A DNA stretch of 47,554 bases, from contig JARFTZ010000058.1 of NCBI GenBank assembly GCA_029289235.1, forward strand, positions 1 to 47,554, in the 5' to 3' direction. Below the pieces are notes generated by a model that saw nothing but the letters and a program-made list of their open reading frames with translations, made no database searches and was not told the origin of the DNA. The translations under genes and the position numbers were made by a program. Origin of the DNA: Gammaproteobacteria bacterium (GTDB lineage Bacteria; Pseudomonadota; Gammaproteobacteria; Burkholderiales; Rhodocyclaceae). Shown one piece after another: positions 27,066 to 34,509 of the stretch; position 1 is the stretch's first letter, and every line of letters begins with the position of its first letter.

Positions 27066-28388
27066 ATGCATTCAGCTGTTCCAATTGACCTCCTCATAGA
27101 AGCCAAGTGGATCATTCCGGTCGAACCCGCCGGAACCGTTCTGGAAAAGCACGCGGTCGCGGTGCACGAAGGAAGAATTGTTGCAATTTTGCAACACACG
27201 GAAGCGCGATCGCGTTATGCAGCAAAAGAGACCGTGCGCCTGCACGACCACATCCTGATTCCCGGCCTGATCAACCTTCACACGCACGCGGCCATGACGC
27301 TCCTGCGCGGCCTGGCGGACGACCTGCCGCTAATGGACTGGCTGCACGACCACATCTGGCCCGCCGAAGCAAAACACGTTTCGGCCCAGTTCGTGCATGA
27401 CGGGACGCTGCTGGGCTGCGCGGAAATGCTCCGCTCCGGCGTCACCTGCTTCAACGACATGTACTTCTTCCCGCAAGCAGCCGCCAAAGCCGCATTGCGC
27501 ATGGGCATGCGCGCAGCCATCGGCCTCATCGCGATCGACTCCCCAAGCGCCTATGCGGCAGACTGCGAGGACTACCTGTCCAAAGGACTGGCTGTACGCG
27601 ACGAATTTCGCGACAACCCGCTGATCAGTTTCTGCCTGGCGCCGCATGCCCCCTACACGGTAAGCAACCGAAGCTTCTCCCGAGTTCTCACATTGGCAGA
27701 ACAATGCGACATACCGATCCATCTCCACGTCCATGAAACCCGCGAGGAGATAGAAGAGAGCACCAGCCAATACGGCATGCGCCCGATCCGGCGCCTTCAT
27801 GACCTGGGAATACTCGGACCGGCATTGATAGCAGTACACGCCGTACATCTCACCGCCGAAGAAATCACCCTTCTCGCAGATAACGGCGCCTCCGTCGCAC
27901 ACTGCCCCACTTCAAACCTCAAGCTCGCCAGCGGAATCTGCCCGCTCACCGAACTCGTCGAAAACGGTGTCAATGTCGGACTGGGGACGGATGGCGCAGC
28001 AAGCAACAACCGCCTGGACATTCTCAGGGAACTGCACCTCGCATCACTCCTCGCGAAGGGGAGCAGCGGTCGCGCCGATACCATTGACGCCCATCAATCC
28101 CTGAGAATGGCCACCCTGGGAGGCGCGAAGGCTCTCGGACTGGAAAGGGAAATTGGCAGCATAGAGATCGGCAAGGCTGCGGACTTGTGCGCCGTTAGAG
28201 TTGATGACGCAGCACTGGCCCCGTGCTACGATCCAGCATCACTTCTTGCTTATTCGGCAGGACGTGAGCATGTATCAGACGTTTGGGTAGCTGGGAAGGC
28301 TCGTGTTTGCGACGGATTGCTGCTTTCCGGCGGAGAAATCGAGTTGAAAAATCTCGCGGCTTTATGGCAGAATCAAATCCGTCCGTAA
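27066..28388 (+). CDS. mtaD: 5-methylthioadenosine/S-adenosylhomocysteine deaminase-type amidohydrolase
   Basis: This 440-residue cytoplasmic metallo-hydrolase of the TRZ/ATZ (chlorohydrolase) group deaminates adenosine-type nucleosides such as S-adenosylhomocysteine and methylthioadenosine. The metal-binding HTHAAMTLLRG lies near residue 75. HAPYTVS, HVHETREE, HAVHLTAEE and LGTDGAASNN supply the remaining ligands and the catalytic residues, in the usual order. Divergence from gyrA and proximity to ubiG is a common betaproteobacterial arrangement, and both it and UbiG touch S-adenosylmethionine metabolism. Exact substrate preference cannot be read from sequence alone. Confidence 0.88.
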   Translation: MHSAVPIDLLIEAKWIIPVEPAGTVLEKHAVAVHEGRIVAILQHTEARSRYAAKETVRLHDHILIPGLINLHTHAAMTLLRGLADDLPLMDWLHDHIWPAEAKHVSAQFVHDGTLLGCAEMLRSGVTCFNDMYFFPQAAAKAALRMGMRAAIGLIAIDSPSAYAADCEDYLSKGLAVRDEFRDNPLISFCLAPHAPYTVSNRSFSRVLTLAEQCDIPIHLHVHETREEIEESTSQYGMRPIRRLHDLGILGPALIAVHAVHLTAEEITLLADNGASVAHCPTSNLKLASGICPLTELVENGVNVGLGTDGAASNNRLDILRELHLASLLAKGSSGRADTIDAHQSLRMATLGGAKALGLEREIGSIEIGKAADLCAVRVDDAALAPCYDPASLLAYSAGREHVSDVWVAGKARVCDGLLLSGGEIELKNLAALWQNQIRP

Positions 28389-28467
28389 AATGCTCGACCT
28401 AGTATTTTCAACAATGAACCGGCCGACCGGACAATTCCGCTGGCTCTAACTAACGAGGTGAATCAAG

Positions 28468-29148
28468 ATGAATAAAACAGCAAAACATTCCGTGATGGCC
28501 TTGGTGGCCGCTACCCTTGGTCTCTGCGCCTCGTTGGCGCAAGCCCAAGCTGTTGATCGCGTTTACGCCATCGATGGCCGCGGCGAAGTCGTGATGGATC
28601 CGTTCGGCCTCTGCTGGCGCACCAACTTCTGGACCCCGGCCGCTGCCGCCAAGGATCCGGCCGGCTGCAAGTGCGACAAGGACCTCCTGCCGAAGGAAGT
28701 CTGCGAGCCGAAGGCAACTCCCGCCCCGGCTGCCAAGCCCGCCGCCAAGCCTGCCGCCGCCCCGGCTCGCGAAAAGGTAACCGTCGCTGCCGACGCCCTG
28801 TTCGACTTCAACAAGGCAACCCTCCGTCCGGAAGGCAAGGCCAAGCTCGACGACGTTGTTGCAAAATCGCAACAGCTCGTTCTTGAAGTCGTCATCGCAG
28901 TTGGTCACGCCGACCGTATCGGCAGCGCCGCCTACAACCAGAAGCTGTCCGAGAAGCGCGCCGCTTCGGTCAAGGACTACCTGGTTGCCAAGGGCATCCC
29001 GGCCAATCGCATCTACACCGAAGGCAAGGGCAGCAAGCAGCCGGTCACCAAGCCCGATCAGTGCAAGGGACCGAAGAGCGCCAAGGTTATTGCCTGCCTG
29101 CAGCCTGACCGTCGTGTCGACATCGAAATCATCGGCACCAAGAAGTAA
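28468..29148 (+). CDS. OmpA-family outer-membrane/peptidoglycan-binding protein
   Basis: This 226-residue exported protein has a signal peptide (about residues 1-27, ending SLAQAQA). A short Cys-containing domain follows (Cys in GLCWR, GCKCDKD and EVCEP), then an Ala/Pro/Lys linker (about 83-105) and a C-terminal OmpA peptidoglycan-binding domain. That domain contains FDFNKATLRPEGKAKLDD, VGHADRIGS and the LSEKRAASVKDYLV helix with its conserved Arg. There is no eight-stranded barrel domain of classical OmpA. GAGGTGA lies 8 bases before the start, and a strong terminator follows, so it is probably a monocistronic, highly expressed gene. Confidence 0.88.
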   Translation: MNKTAKHSVMALVAATLGLCASLAQAQAVDRVYAIDGRGEVVMDPFGLCWRTNFWTPAAAAKDPAGCKCDKDLLPKEVCEPKATPAPAAKPAAKPAAAPAREKVTVAADALFDFNKATLRPEGKAKLDDVVAKSQQLVLEVVIAVGHADRIGSAAYNQKLSEKRAASVKDYLVAKGIPANRIYTEGKGSKQPVTKPDQCKGPKSAKVIACLQPDRRVDIEIIGTKK

Positions 29149-29164
29149 TACTGCACGTCACTGG

Positions 29165-29192
29165 AAAAGCCCTGCTTCGGCAGGGCTTTTTT
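29165..29192 (+). terminator. Rho-independent terminator with UUCG loop after the OmpA-like gene
   Basis: AAAAGCCCTGC and GCAGGGCTTTT pair over 11 bp around a TTCG tetraloop, ending in six T. It lies 17 bases past the stop codon and separates the gene from ubiG. Confidence 0.93.
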
Positions 29193-29222
29193 ATTTCGAT
29201 CCATTTGCGAAGCTGACGAAAA

Positions 29223-29921
29223 ATGCATAACGCCGACCCGCACGAACTCGAGAAATTCAGCCAGCTCGCCCACCGCTGGTGGGATCCTCAAAGCGAATTT
29301 CGCCCCCTGCATGATATCAATCCATTGCGATTGAACTGGATCGACAATCAAGCCCAGTTGAAAGGAAAACGCGTGCTGGACATCGGTTGCGGCGGAGGCA
29401 TTCTGGCCGAGAGCATGGCCGATGCGGGAGCCAGCGTGACGGGAATCGATCTCTCGGAAAAGGCGCTCGGCGTAGCAAGGCTACACCTCCTCGAAAGCGG
29501 CAAAAAAGTAGACTACCGAATGATCTCTGCGGAAGAACTGGCTACCCAAGCTGCCGGCACGTTCGACGTGGTCACTTGCATGGAAATGCTCGAACACGTC
29601 CCCAATCCTGCCAGCACAATCGCCGCCTGCGCTGCGCTGGCAAAACCGTCCGGACACGTGTTCTTTTCCACGATCAACCGCAACCTGAAAGCCTACGTCC
29701 TGGCGATACTCGGTGCCGAGTACATCCTTCGCATGCTTCCCAAAGGAACCCACGATTACGCCAAATTCATCAAACCATCAGAACTGGCGCGATGGGCAAA
29801 GAGCGTCGGCCTTCAACCGGACGAACTCATTGGCATGACATACAACCCGCTCAGCAGGGAATATTCGCTCGGAAACGATACTGCCGTTAACTATCTGATG
29901 CACACCGTAAAACTGGTCTGA
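29223..29921 (+). CDS. ubiG: Ubiquinone biosynthesis O-methyltransferase
   Basis: This 232-residue class I SAM-dependent methyltransferase carries out both O-methylations of ubiquinone synthesis. The start has the family's [28 protein letters not shown]. The SAM-binding motif is [13 protein letters not shown], with the acidic residue in GIDLS, and [12 protein letters not shown] is the conserved post-I region. The C-terminal [16 protein letters not shown] is typical. The ribosome-binding site is weak. It is convergent with queD, with a 24-base gap. Confidence 0.95.
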   Translation: MHNADPHELEKFSQLAHRWWDPQSEFRPLHDINPLRLNWIDNQAQLKGKRVLDIGCGGGILAESMADAGASVTGIDLSEKALGVARLHLLESGKKVDYRMISAEELATQAAGTFDVVTCMEMLEHVPNPASTIAACAALAKPSGHVFFSTINRNLKAYVLAILGAEYILRMLPKGTHDYAKFIKPSELARWAKSVGLQPDELIGMTYNPLSREYSLGNDTAVNYLMHTVKLV

Positions 29922-29945
29922 CATCCATCAAGGACTTGCCAGACC

Positions 29946-30389
29946 CTACTTGCGTATCGCATCGGCCCAGCAGTTTGGTGTTTCATAGAGACGCACCTGC
30001 TCCAGGCGCAACTGGTTCCCGTAGACATCGAGATATACGGCATCAAGGATGCGGAAAGCAGTCTCAGCGAGATTCTCGGCCGTGGGAATACAATCCAGAA
30101 CGACCGTCTTGTGTTCCGGCAAGGACGCCAGAAACCCTACCACCGGCGCATCCCCGGCATAGACCAGAAATGCGTGATCCCAGAGGTCTACGACATGCCT
30201 GCGGGCCAGAGCCTTCACATCCGAGAAGTCCATGACCATGCCGTTCGCCGGATCTCCTGCGCTCCGGATAATTCCACCGGAAAGAGTCACCTCAAGCACG
30301 TAGCGATGCCCATGCAGATGCCTGCACTGGCTTTTGTGATCGGGGATCCGGTGACCGGCATCGAATTCTAGACGACGGGTAATGCGCAT
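29946..30389 (-). CDS. queD: 6-carboxytetrahydropterin synthase (QueD/PTPS family)
   Basis: This 147-residue T-fold enzyme makes 6-carboxy-5,6,7,8-tetrahydropterin from dihydroneopterin triphosphate for queuosine synthesis. The first zinc His is in FDAGHRIP, the other two are in HLHGH, and the catalytic Cys precedes them (CRHLHGH). The MVMDFSDVK segment and PTAENLAE are conserved. ATG at 30389 gives the standard N-terminus MRITRRLEFDAGH. It overlaps the open frame of, but is divergent from, the radical SAM gene. Close relatives with pterin synthase activity cannot be separated by eye. Confidence 0.88.
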   Translation of the reverse strand: MRITRRLEFDAGHRIPDHKSQCRHLHGHRYVLEVTLSGGIIRSAGDPANGMVMDFSDVKALARRHVVDLWDHAFLVYAGDAPVVGFLASLPEHKTVVLDCIPTAENLAETAFRILDAVYLDVYGNQLRLEQVRLYETPNCWADAIRK

Positions 30390-30462
30390 GACTTTCTCGG
30401 GAAAAAATTCGCGCCAGATTATATCATCGTGGCTTGGAGCACTTTCCTCGACACAACAGAAC

Positions 30463-31305
30463 ATGCCCGCAACCCTGAGCATCAACGACCACAGCCGGAA
30501 CAGCGCCGGGATGAAATACGTCTATCCGGTCATCTCCCGGAGAGCCGGAGGCGTCTCCGTCGGCATCAACCTGAATACCAACAACGCGTGCAACTGGGCC
30601 TGCCTCTATTGCCAGGTCCCCAACCTCACCCGAGGCACCGCACCAGAAATTGATCTCCGACTTCTGGAATCGGAACTCAGGCTTTTCCTCACAAACGCCA
30701 CATCGGGAGACTTTCTCCTCCGAAACGCCCCGGCAGGGGCAAGAACACTCGTGGACATCGCCTTCTCCGGAAACGGAGAACCGACCAGCGCATCGGTCTT
30801 TCCTGAGGCCGTAAGCATCGCCGGACGCGCACTCGACGACTTCGGCCTGTCAGCCACGGTTCGGCTGCGACTGATCACGAATGGCAGCCTGTTGCACAGA
30901 GCATACGTTCGCGAAGGAATCGCACGAATAGGGGAACGTGGCGGGGAGGTCTGGTTCAAGATCGACCGGGGATCACAAACGGGAGTGCGCCTGGTCAACG
31001 GAATAACGACCACTCCCGAGAAGACAAGGAAAGCGCTCATTGCATGCGCAAAACTCGCGCCGACCTGGGTACAAACCTGCTTTTTTGCAATTGACGGCCA
31101 GAGCATTGACGAACAGGAATTCCAGGCCTACCTTGAACTCGTCACTTCGGCAAAAAACGAAATCCGGGGAGTGCTGCTTTACAGCCTGGCCCGACCATCC
31201 CTTCAGCCTGCAGCAGAAAGGCTTTCGGCGCTTAACGCCGAAAGCCTTTCTGCCTATGCCCGCCGTATTGCGGAAACGGGAATCGAGGTCATTGCAACCC
31301 CGTGA
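30463..31305 (+). CDS. Radical SAM protein of unknown specificity
   Basis: This 280-residue protein has the radical SAM cluster motif C-X3-C-X2-C (Cys43, Cys47, Cys50 in ACNWACLYCQV). It also has a glycine-rich SAM contact (FSGNGEPTSA) and a TNGSLLH strand, all in the usual order. Divergence from queD invites the guess QueE, but it is longer than QueE, and the GNGEPT sequence is more like the general COG0731-type radical SAM group. ATG at 30463 was chosen. The open frame upstream overlaps queD and is not conserved, and no good ribosome-binding site is visible. Its C-terminal 30 codons contain an 18-bp perfect inverted repeat. Confidence 0.75.
   Translation: MPATLSINDHSRNSAGMKYVYPVISRRAGGVSVGINLNTNNACNWACLYCQVPNLTRGTAPEIDLRLLESELRLFLTNATSGDFLLRNAPAGARTLVDIAFSGNGEPTSASVFPEAVSIAGRALDDFGLSATVRLRLITNGSLLHRAYVREGIARIGERGGEVWFKIDRGSQTGVRLVNGITTTPEKTRKALIACAKLAPTWVQTCFFAIDGQSIDEQEFQAYLELVTSAKNEIRGVLLYSLARPSLQPAAERLSALNAESLSAYARRIAETGIEVIATP
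31213..31253. repeat. 18-bp perfect inverted repeat inside the radical SAM gene
   Basis: GCAGAAAGGCTTTCGGCG (31213-31230) is exactly complementary to 31236-31253, with a 5-base loop CTTAA. It encodes two similar peptide stretches (AERLSA and NAESLSA) in the last 31 codons of the gene. No T-run follows on the coding strand. Confidence 0.9.
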
Positions 31306-31317
31306 CACCAAGAGGTA

Positions 31318-31623
31318 TCAGGCCGCTTTCTTCTTGGCCTTCGCCGATTTCTTCAGGGTCTTGTAAAGGTCAGGATCTTCGCTCTTGAGATAGTCGATGA
31401 TCTCGACATCTTCCTTTTTAACGCGCTGAATATCCACCTGCTCTACGTGGACCAGTCGCAACAACTCGCGGACCGGGCGCGGCATGTTCCGTCCGCTCTC
31501 ATAGCGTGACCCGCCACTCTGCGTCACCCCGATCTTCGACCAGAACTGTTGCTGATTCAAACCGAGCTTGCGGCGAATCTCGCGTGGCTCGATGGCTTTT
31601 TCATTCGCTTTCACGGTGCTCAT
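31318..31623 (-). CDS. XRE-family helix-turn-helix regulator
   Basis: This 101-residue protein has an N-terminal Cro/C1-type helix-turn-helix (about residues 12-55) with IRRKLGLNQQQFWSKIGVTQSGGSRYESGRNMP. Here the turn and recognition helix read KIGVTQSGGSRYESG. An acidic mid-section (KKEDVEIIDYLKSEDPDLY) and a Lys/Ala-rich tail follow. ATG at 31623 has AAAGGA at 5 bases, whereas the open frame continuing to 31758 crosses the promoter. It is convergent with the radical SAM gene and divergent from lysC. A palindrome at the predicted transcription start suggests autoregulation. The regulon is unknown. Confidence 0.8.
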   Translation of the reverse strand: MSTVKANEKAIEPREIRRKLGLNQQQFWSKIGVTQSGGSRYESGRNMPRPVRELLRLVHVEQVDIQRVKKEDVEIIDYLKSEDPDLYKTLKKSAKAKKKAA

Positions 31624-31703
31624 AGCAGTCCTTTCATATGTCCTGACACCCCAAACAGGCCAAGCATCTTCAACCAGGCCTCGATTCACTCCAAACCTTG
31701 GAT

Positions 31704-31721
31704 ATATAACTTTCGTTATAT
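31704..31721. promoter_or_regulatory. Palindromic operator at the XRE gene start site
   Basis: ATATAAC (31704-31710) and GTTATAT (31715-31721) form a perfect 7-bp inverted repeat with a TTTC spacer. It covers roughly +1 to +18 of the predicted leftward transcript, where a bound protein would block transcription. The size and symmetry suit a dimeric XRE repressor. Confidence 0.6.
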
Positions 31722-31728
31722 TGCCGCC

Positions 31729-31758
31729 AGTATAGAACATGAACATATGCAATTGCAA
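31729..31758 (-). promoter_or_regulatory. Sigma-70 promoter for the XRE regulator
   Basis: Read leftward, TTGCAA (31753-31758), 18 bases, then TATACT (31729-31734) match the -35 and -10 consensus well. The -35 box overlaps the 10-bp palindrome TGCAATTGCA. The transcript would start near 31722 and give a leader of about 100 bases. Confidence 0.6.
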
Positions 31759-31818
31759 GTGGCATTTATTAATGCGTTTTGGGCAAATGCCAGACTCGTT
31801 TCAAACCCGCAAATTGCC

Positions 31819-31847
31819 TTGTGTCTCAAATAACTGGTACGTTAGAA
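31819..31847 (+). promoter_or_regulatory. Possible sigma-70 promoter for lysC
   Basis: TTGTGT (31819-31824), 17 bases and TTAGAA (31842-31847) lie 35 bases before the lysC start. The match is moderate and rests on position and spacing. Confidence 0.35.
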
Positions 31848-31881
31848 TTCCCGACGTTCGCATTTACCGCTGGGATTGTGC

Positions 31882-33108
31882 ATGGCACTGATAGTTCAGA
31901 AGTTTGGAGGCACGTCGGTTGCATCAACGGACCGGATCAAAAACGTTGCCAAAAGGGTTGCCCGCTGGAAAGCTCAGGGGCATGACATCATCGTGGTTCC
32001 TTCGGCAATGTCCGGCGAAACCAACCGGCTTATCGCTTTGGCGAAAGAGATCTCGACGGCTCCAGACCCTCGGGAACTCGACGTGATCGCCTCGACCGGG
32101 GAACAAGTAACGATCGGCTTGTTGGCCATGGCCCTTAAAGAGGAAGGCCTGAAAGCCAAAAGCTACACAGGCCCCCAGGTAAGAGTGCTCACTGACAGCA
32201 CCTTCACAAAGGCTCGCATCCTGCAAATCGACGATCAAAAAATCCGCAAGGACCTGGCTGACGATCACGTCATCGTCGTCGCAGGTTTCCAGGGCGCGGA
32301 TGAAGAAGGAAATATCACGACCTTGGGCCGTGGCGGCTCGGACACATCGGCTGTCGCCCTCGCCGCCGCGCTGAAAGCTGACGAATGCCAGATATACACT
32401 GATGTTGACGGCGTCTACACCACCGACCCGCGCGTCGAACCGGCCGCACGAAAACTCGACACGATCACCTTCGAGGAAATGCTGGAGATGGCCAGCCTCG
32501 GGTCGAAAGTGTTGCAGATTCGTTCCGTCGAATTTGCCGGCAAATACAAAGTGAAACTGCGCGTACTTTCCAGCTTCCAGGACGAAGGCGAAGGTACTCT
32601 GATTACTGTTGAGGAAGACAAGCAAATGGAACAACCCATTATTTCCGGTATCGCCTTCAATCGCGACGAGGCAAAGCTGACGGTGCTCGGCATCCCCGAC
32701 CGCCCGGGTATCGCCTATCAGGTTCTGGGGCCGATTGCCGACGCCAACATCGATGTTGACATGATCATCCAGAACATCGGGCACGACGGCACCACCGACT
32801 TCTCGTTCACGGTGAACCGTAGCGAATATGCCAAGGCCATGGACATTCTCAAGGCATCAGGGGAGAAACTCGGTGCCCGTGGTGTTGTAGGCGACAACAA
32901 GATCTGCAAGGTTTCCGCAGTCGGTGTTGGCATGCGCTCCCACCCGGGCGTAGCCAGCAAGATGTTCAATGTCCTGGGGGCAGAGGGCATCAATATCCAG
33001 ATGATCTCCACCTCCGAAATCAAGATTTCCGTGGTCGTCGAGGAAAAATACCTGGAACTGGCCGTACGCGTTCTGCACAAAGCTTTCGGACTGGAGCAAG
33101 GGGAATAA
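31882..33108 (+). CDS. lysC: Aspartate kinase
   Basis: This 408-residue enzyme phosphorylates aspartate, the first step toward lysine, threonine, methionine and diaminopimelate. The N-terminal amino-acid kinase domain starts MALIVQKFGGTSVAS and includes TLGRGGSDTSAVALAAAL and the DVDGVYTTDPR segment. Two ACT domains (from about residue 265) include the regulatory stretches GIPDRPGIAYQV and INIQMISTSEIKISVV. This is the beta/gammaproteobacterial monofunctional type with lysine/threonine feedback expected. An in-frame TTG six bases upstream is the alternative start. tRNA-Ser follows, as in many betaproteobacteria. Confidence 0.95.
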   Translation: MALIVQKFGGTSVASTDRIKNVAKRVARWKAQGHDIIVVPSAMSGETNRLIALAKEISTAPDPRELDVIASTGEQVTIGLLAMALKEEGLKAKSYTGPQVRVLTDSTFTKARILQIDDQKIRKDLADDHVIVVAGFQGADEEGNITTLGRGGSDTSAVALAAALKADECQIYTDVDGVYTTDPRVEPAARKLDTITFEEMLEMASLGSKVLQIRSVEFAGKYKVKLRVLSSFQDEGEGTLITVEEDKQMEQPIISGIAFNRDEAKLTVLGIPDRPGIAYQVLGPIADANIDVDMIIQNIGHDGTTDFSFTVNRSEYAKAMDILKASGEKLGARGVVGDNKICKVSAVGVGMRSHPGVASKMFNVLGAEGINIQMISTSEIKISVVVEEKYLELAVRVLHKAFGLEQGE

Positions 33109-33124
33109 AGAATCGCTTTTCCGT

Positions 33125-33153
33125 TTGACCAGAAGGTTCGGAAAGGCTATCAT
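33125..33153 (+). promoter_or_regulatory. Sigma-70 promoter for tRNA-Ser
   Basis: TTGACC (33125-33130), exactly 17 bases, and TATCAT (33148-33153) form a near-consensus promoter 12 bases before the tRNA 5' end. Confidence 0.75.
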
Positions 33154-33164
33154 CGCGCCCTTCC

Positions 33165-33258
33165 GGAGACGTGGCCGAGAGGTCGAAGGCACTCCCCTGC
33201 TAAGGGAGCATACGGGCATAAACCTGTATCGAGGGTTCGAATCCCTCCGTCTCCGCCA
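33165..33258 (+). tRNA. tRNA-Ser (anticodon GCU)
   Basis: This is a 94-base class II tRNA including an encoded CCA. The acceptor arm pairs GGAGACG with CGTCTCC, followed by discriminator G and CCA. The anticodon stem CTCCC/GGGAG encloses the loop CTGCTAA with anticodon GCT, which reads AGC/AGU. A long variable arm (CATACGGGCATAAACCTGTATCG region) and a T-arm GAGGGTTCGAATCCCTC are present, as expected for serine. Confidence 0.97.
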
Positions 33259-33272
33259 AGCAGCAAGCAATC

Positions 33273-33297
33273 AAGCGCCTTTCGGGGCGCTTTTTTG
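33273..33297 (+). terminator. Rho-independent terminator after tRNA-Ser
   Basis: AAGCGCC (33273-33279) pairs with GGCGCTT (33286-33292), followed by a run of T. It starts 15 bases after the CCA end. Confidence 0.9.
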
Positions 33298-33421
33298 TTT
33301 CCCCCGCCACAAACCTGAAGACGGTTGTGCCAAGTCGCTGGAAATTCCGGAGGCGGCAGTACCCGGAGCCAAGCGGCGCGTACTGTTCCGCAGCCGCCAG
33401 TTGAGTCCTCAGAGCCTTAGC

Positions 33422-33577
33422 ATGCGCGGTCATACTTTTGACGAAGGCCCTAACGACGCCGCAACGCTGGCGCAGAAACGTGCGAACAATGTTCGCTCAC
33501 TCCGTCTGCTGGAACAGTTCGTACAACAGGACGAGCATACCGACGAGGCAATTCACAACTGGATCTGGCGCGAATAG
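33422..33577 (+). CDS. Doubtful small ORF (51 codons)
   Basis: The predicted peptide is charged and Gln/Glu/Asn-rich, ending in IHNWIWRE, and resembles no family I know. There is no ribosome-binding site before the ATG. It is listed because the composition is protein-like in its second half, possibly a decayed gene end. It may equally be chance. Confidence 0.15.
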   Translation: MRGHTFDEGPNDAATLAQKRANNVRSLRLLEQFVQQDEHTDEAIHNWIWRE

Positions 33578-33677
33578 CGCAGACTATGTTCGCTTTGGAG
33601 TGCGAAACAAAAAGACAATTTCCGAGACTACCAAAGCCACCAAGCCACGAGATTTTTTCGTCCCGAATCAAGCCGCG

Positions 33678-33729
33678 ACCGGGCGAGACACAAAATACGC
33701 CCGGTACTCGCCCCGGCTAAACACCGGGG
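33678..33729. repeat. Two adjacent GC-rich hairpins downstream of ric
   Basis: ACCGGGCG (33678-33685) pairs with CGCCCGGT (33698-33705) around an AGACACAAAATA loop. CCCCGG (33711-33716) pairs with CCGGGG (33724-33729). They lie 20-70 bases past the leftward ric stop codon. Neither is followed by a clear U-run. They may end the ric transcript or be REP-like elements. Confidence 0.5.
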
Positions 33730-33748
33730 TAGCACCTCAAAATCCGAC

Positions 33749-34414
33749 TCAAGTGCGCCGTTCGACGTTGAGGAACAGAATGTTGTTTTCAAGGTGAATG
33801 TGTTGCATCAGGTCTTCCCGCAATTGCCGCAAACCCGTAAAAAGCGCGCGCCAGGTATTGCAGGCATCGGCGGGCCCGGTCATGTCGTTGGTCAGGCTTT
33901 CCAGTCCGGCCAGCGCTTCGCCGTGCTGGTCGTGCTCGGAGCGCATGACCGCGATCGGCGAGCGGGCCATGTGGTCATTCCCTTCGAGCAGCATCGGGAA
34001 GAGTATCTGTTCTTCCTTCATCATGTGGCTGAGCAGTTCCTCGAACATGAGTTCGAGATGATCGGCCAGGCCGGTCGGGCAATCCGGGCGATCGCCATGC
34101 ACTTCCTCGACGCGCCGGGCGAGGCGGATCAACTCGGGAACATCTTGGCGATGACGTTCGTGAAAACGCCGCAGGATGTAATCGATCAGCTCCGACGCCG
34201 GCGCGGCGCGCCAATCGCGGTCGGACGCGCCGAGGCTCTGGAGAGGACTGAGTTCATCGACCAGGGTCTGAAGGTTGACTCCGCGCTTTTCGGCCGCCTC
34301 GCGCAGCGTCTTGTGTCCGCCACAGCAGAAATCGAGTTTGTGCTCGTGAAAAATCCGGGTCGAGCCGGGGAGCGCGCAAGCGAGTTGTCCGATGGGTTGT
34401 TCAAGCAGGTTCAT
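33749..34414 (-). CDS. ric: Di-iron iron-sulfur cluster repair protein (RIC/YtfE/ScdA)
   Basis: This 221-residue cytoplasmic protein repairs Fe-S clusters after nitric oxide or oxidative damage and binds iron-nitrosyls. The N-terminal ScdA domain carries the conserved FCCGGHKTL with two Cys (30, 31). The C-terminal hemerythrin-like domain supplies His/Glu ligands across FHERH, LSHMMKEEQILFP, RSEHDQHGEAL and MQHIHLENNILF. ATG at 34414 was chosen over a longer frame crossing the promoter. It has a sigma-54 promoter and faces away from norR with three NorR-type sites between, so NO-induced expression through NorR is strongly suggested. Confidence 0.92.
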   Translation of the reverse strand: MNLLEQPIGQLACALPGSTRIFHEHKLDFCCGGHKTLREAAEKRGVNLQTLVDELSPLQSLGASDRDWRAAPASELIDYILRRFHERHRQDVPELIRLARRVEEVHGDRPDCPTGLADHLELMFEELLSHMMKEEQILFPMLLEGNDHMARSPIAVMRSEHDQHGEALAGLESLTNDMTGPADACNTWRALFTGLRQLREDLMQHIHLENNILFLNVERRT

Positions 34415-34453
34415 GGCAATTACCTTGGTGTGGTGGGTTAGTGACCTGTGTAC

Positions 34454-34469
34454 TGCAATCGCCGTGCCT
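34454..34469 (-). promoter_or_regulatory. Sigma-54 promoter for ric
   Basis: Read leftward the sequence is AGGCAC-GGCGA-TTGCA, matching the sigma-54 consensus TGGCAC-N5-TTGCA at all but the first base, with the invariant GG and GC correctly spaced by ten. The transcript would begin near 34443, about 30 bases before the ric start. Confidence 0.85.
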
Positions 34470-34474
34470 GTTTG

Positions 34475-34487
34475 CAATTCACTGATT
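34475..34487 (-). promoter_or_regulatory. Putative IHF site between sigma-54 promoter and NorR sites
   Basis: Leftward AATCAGTGAATTG matches the IHF consensus WATCAANNNNTTR with one mismatch, and the flank is AT-rich. Its place between enhancer and promoter is where DNA bending would help NorR contact sigma-54 polymerase. Confidence 0.45.
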
Positions 34488-34509
34488 TAACGATAATTAT
34501 TGTTTTTTT

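Larger units (their letters stand above)
33259..33748. other. Non-coding stretch between tRNA-Ser and ric
   Basis: These 490 bases hold the tRNA terminator, a doubtful 51-codon frame (33422-33577) and two GC-rich hairpins near the ric 3' end. There is no recombinase gene and I find no second copy of the tRNA 3' end, so nothing indicates an inserted element. The rest shows no recognisable feature. Confidence 0.5.

Noticed and set aside
33125-33577. 150-codon frame across tRNA-Ser
   Set aside because: Its first half is the promoter and the tRNA itself read as protein. Only the last 51 codons were kept, as a doubtful entry.
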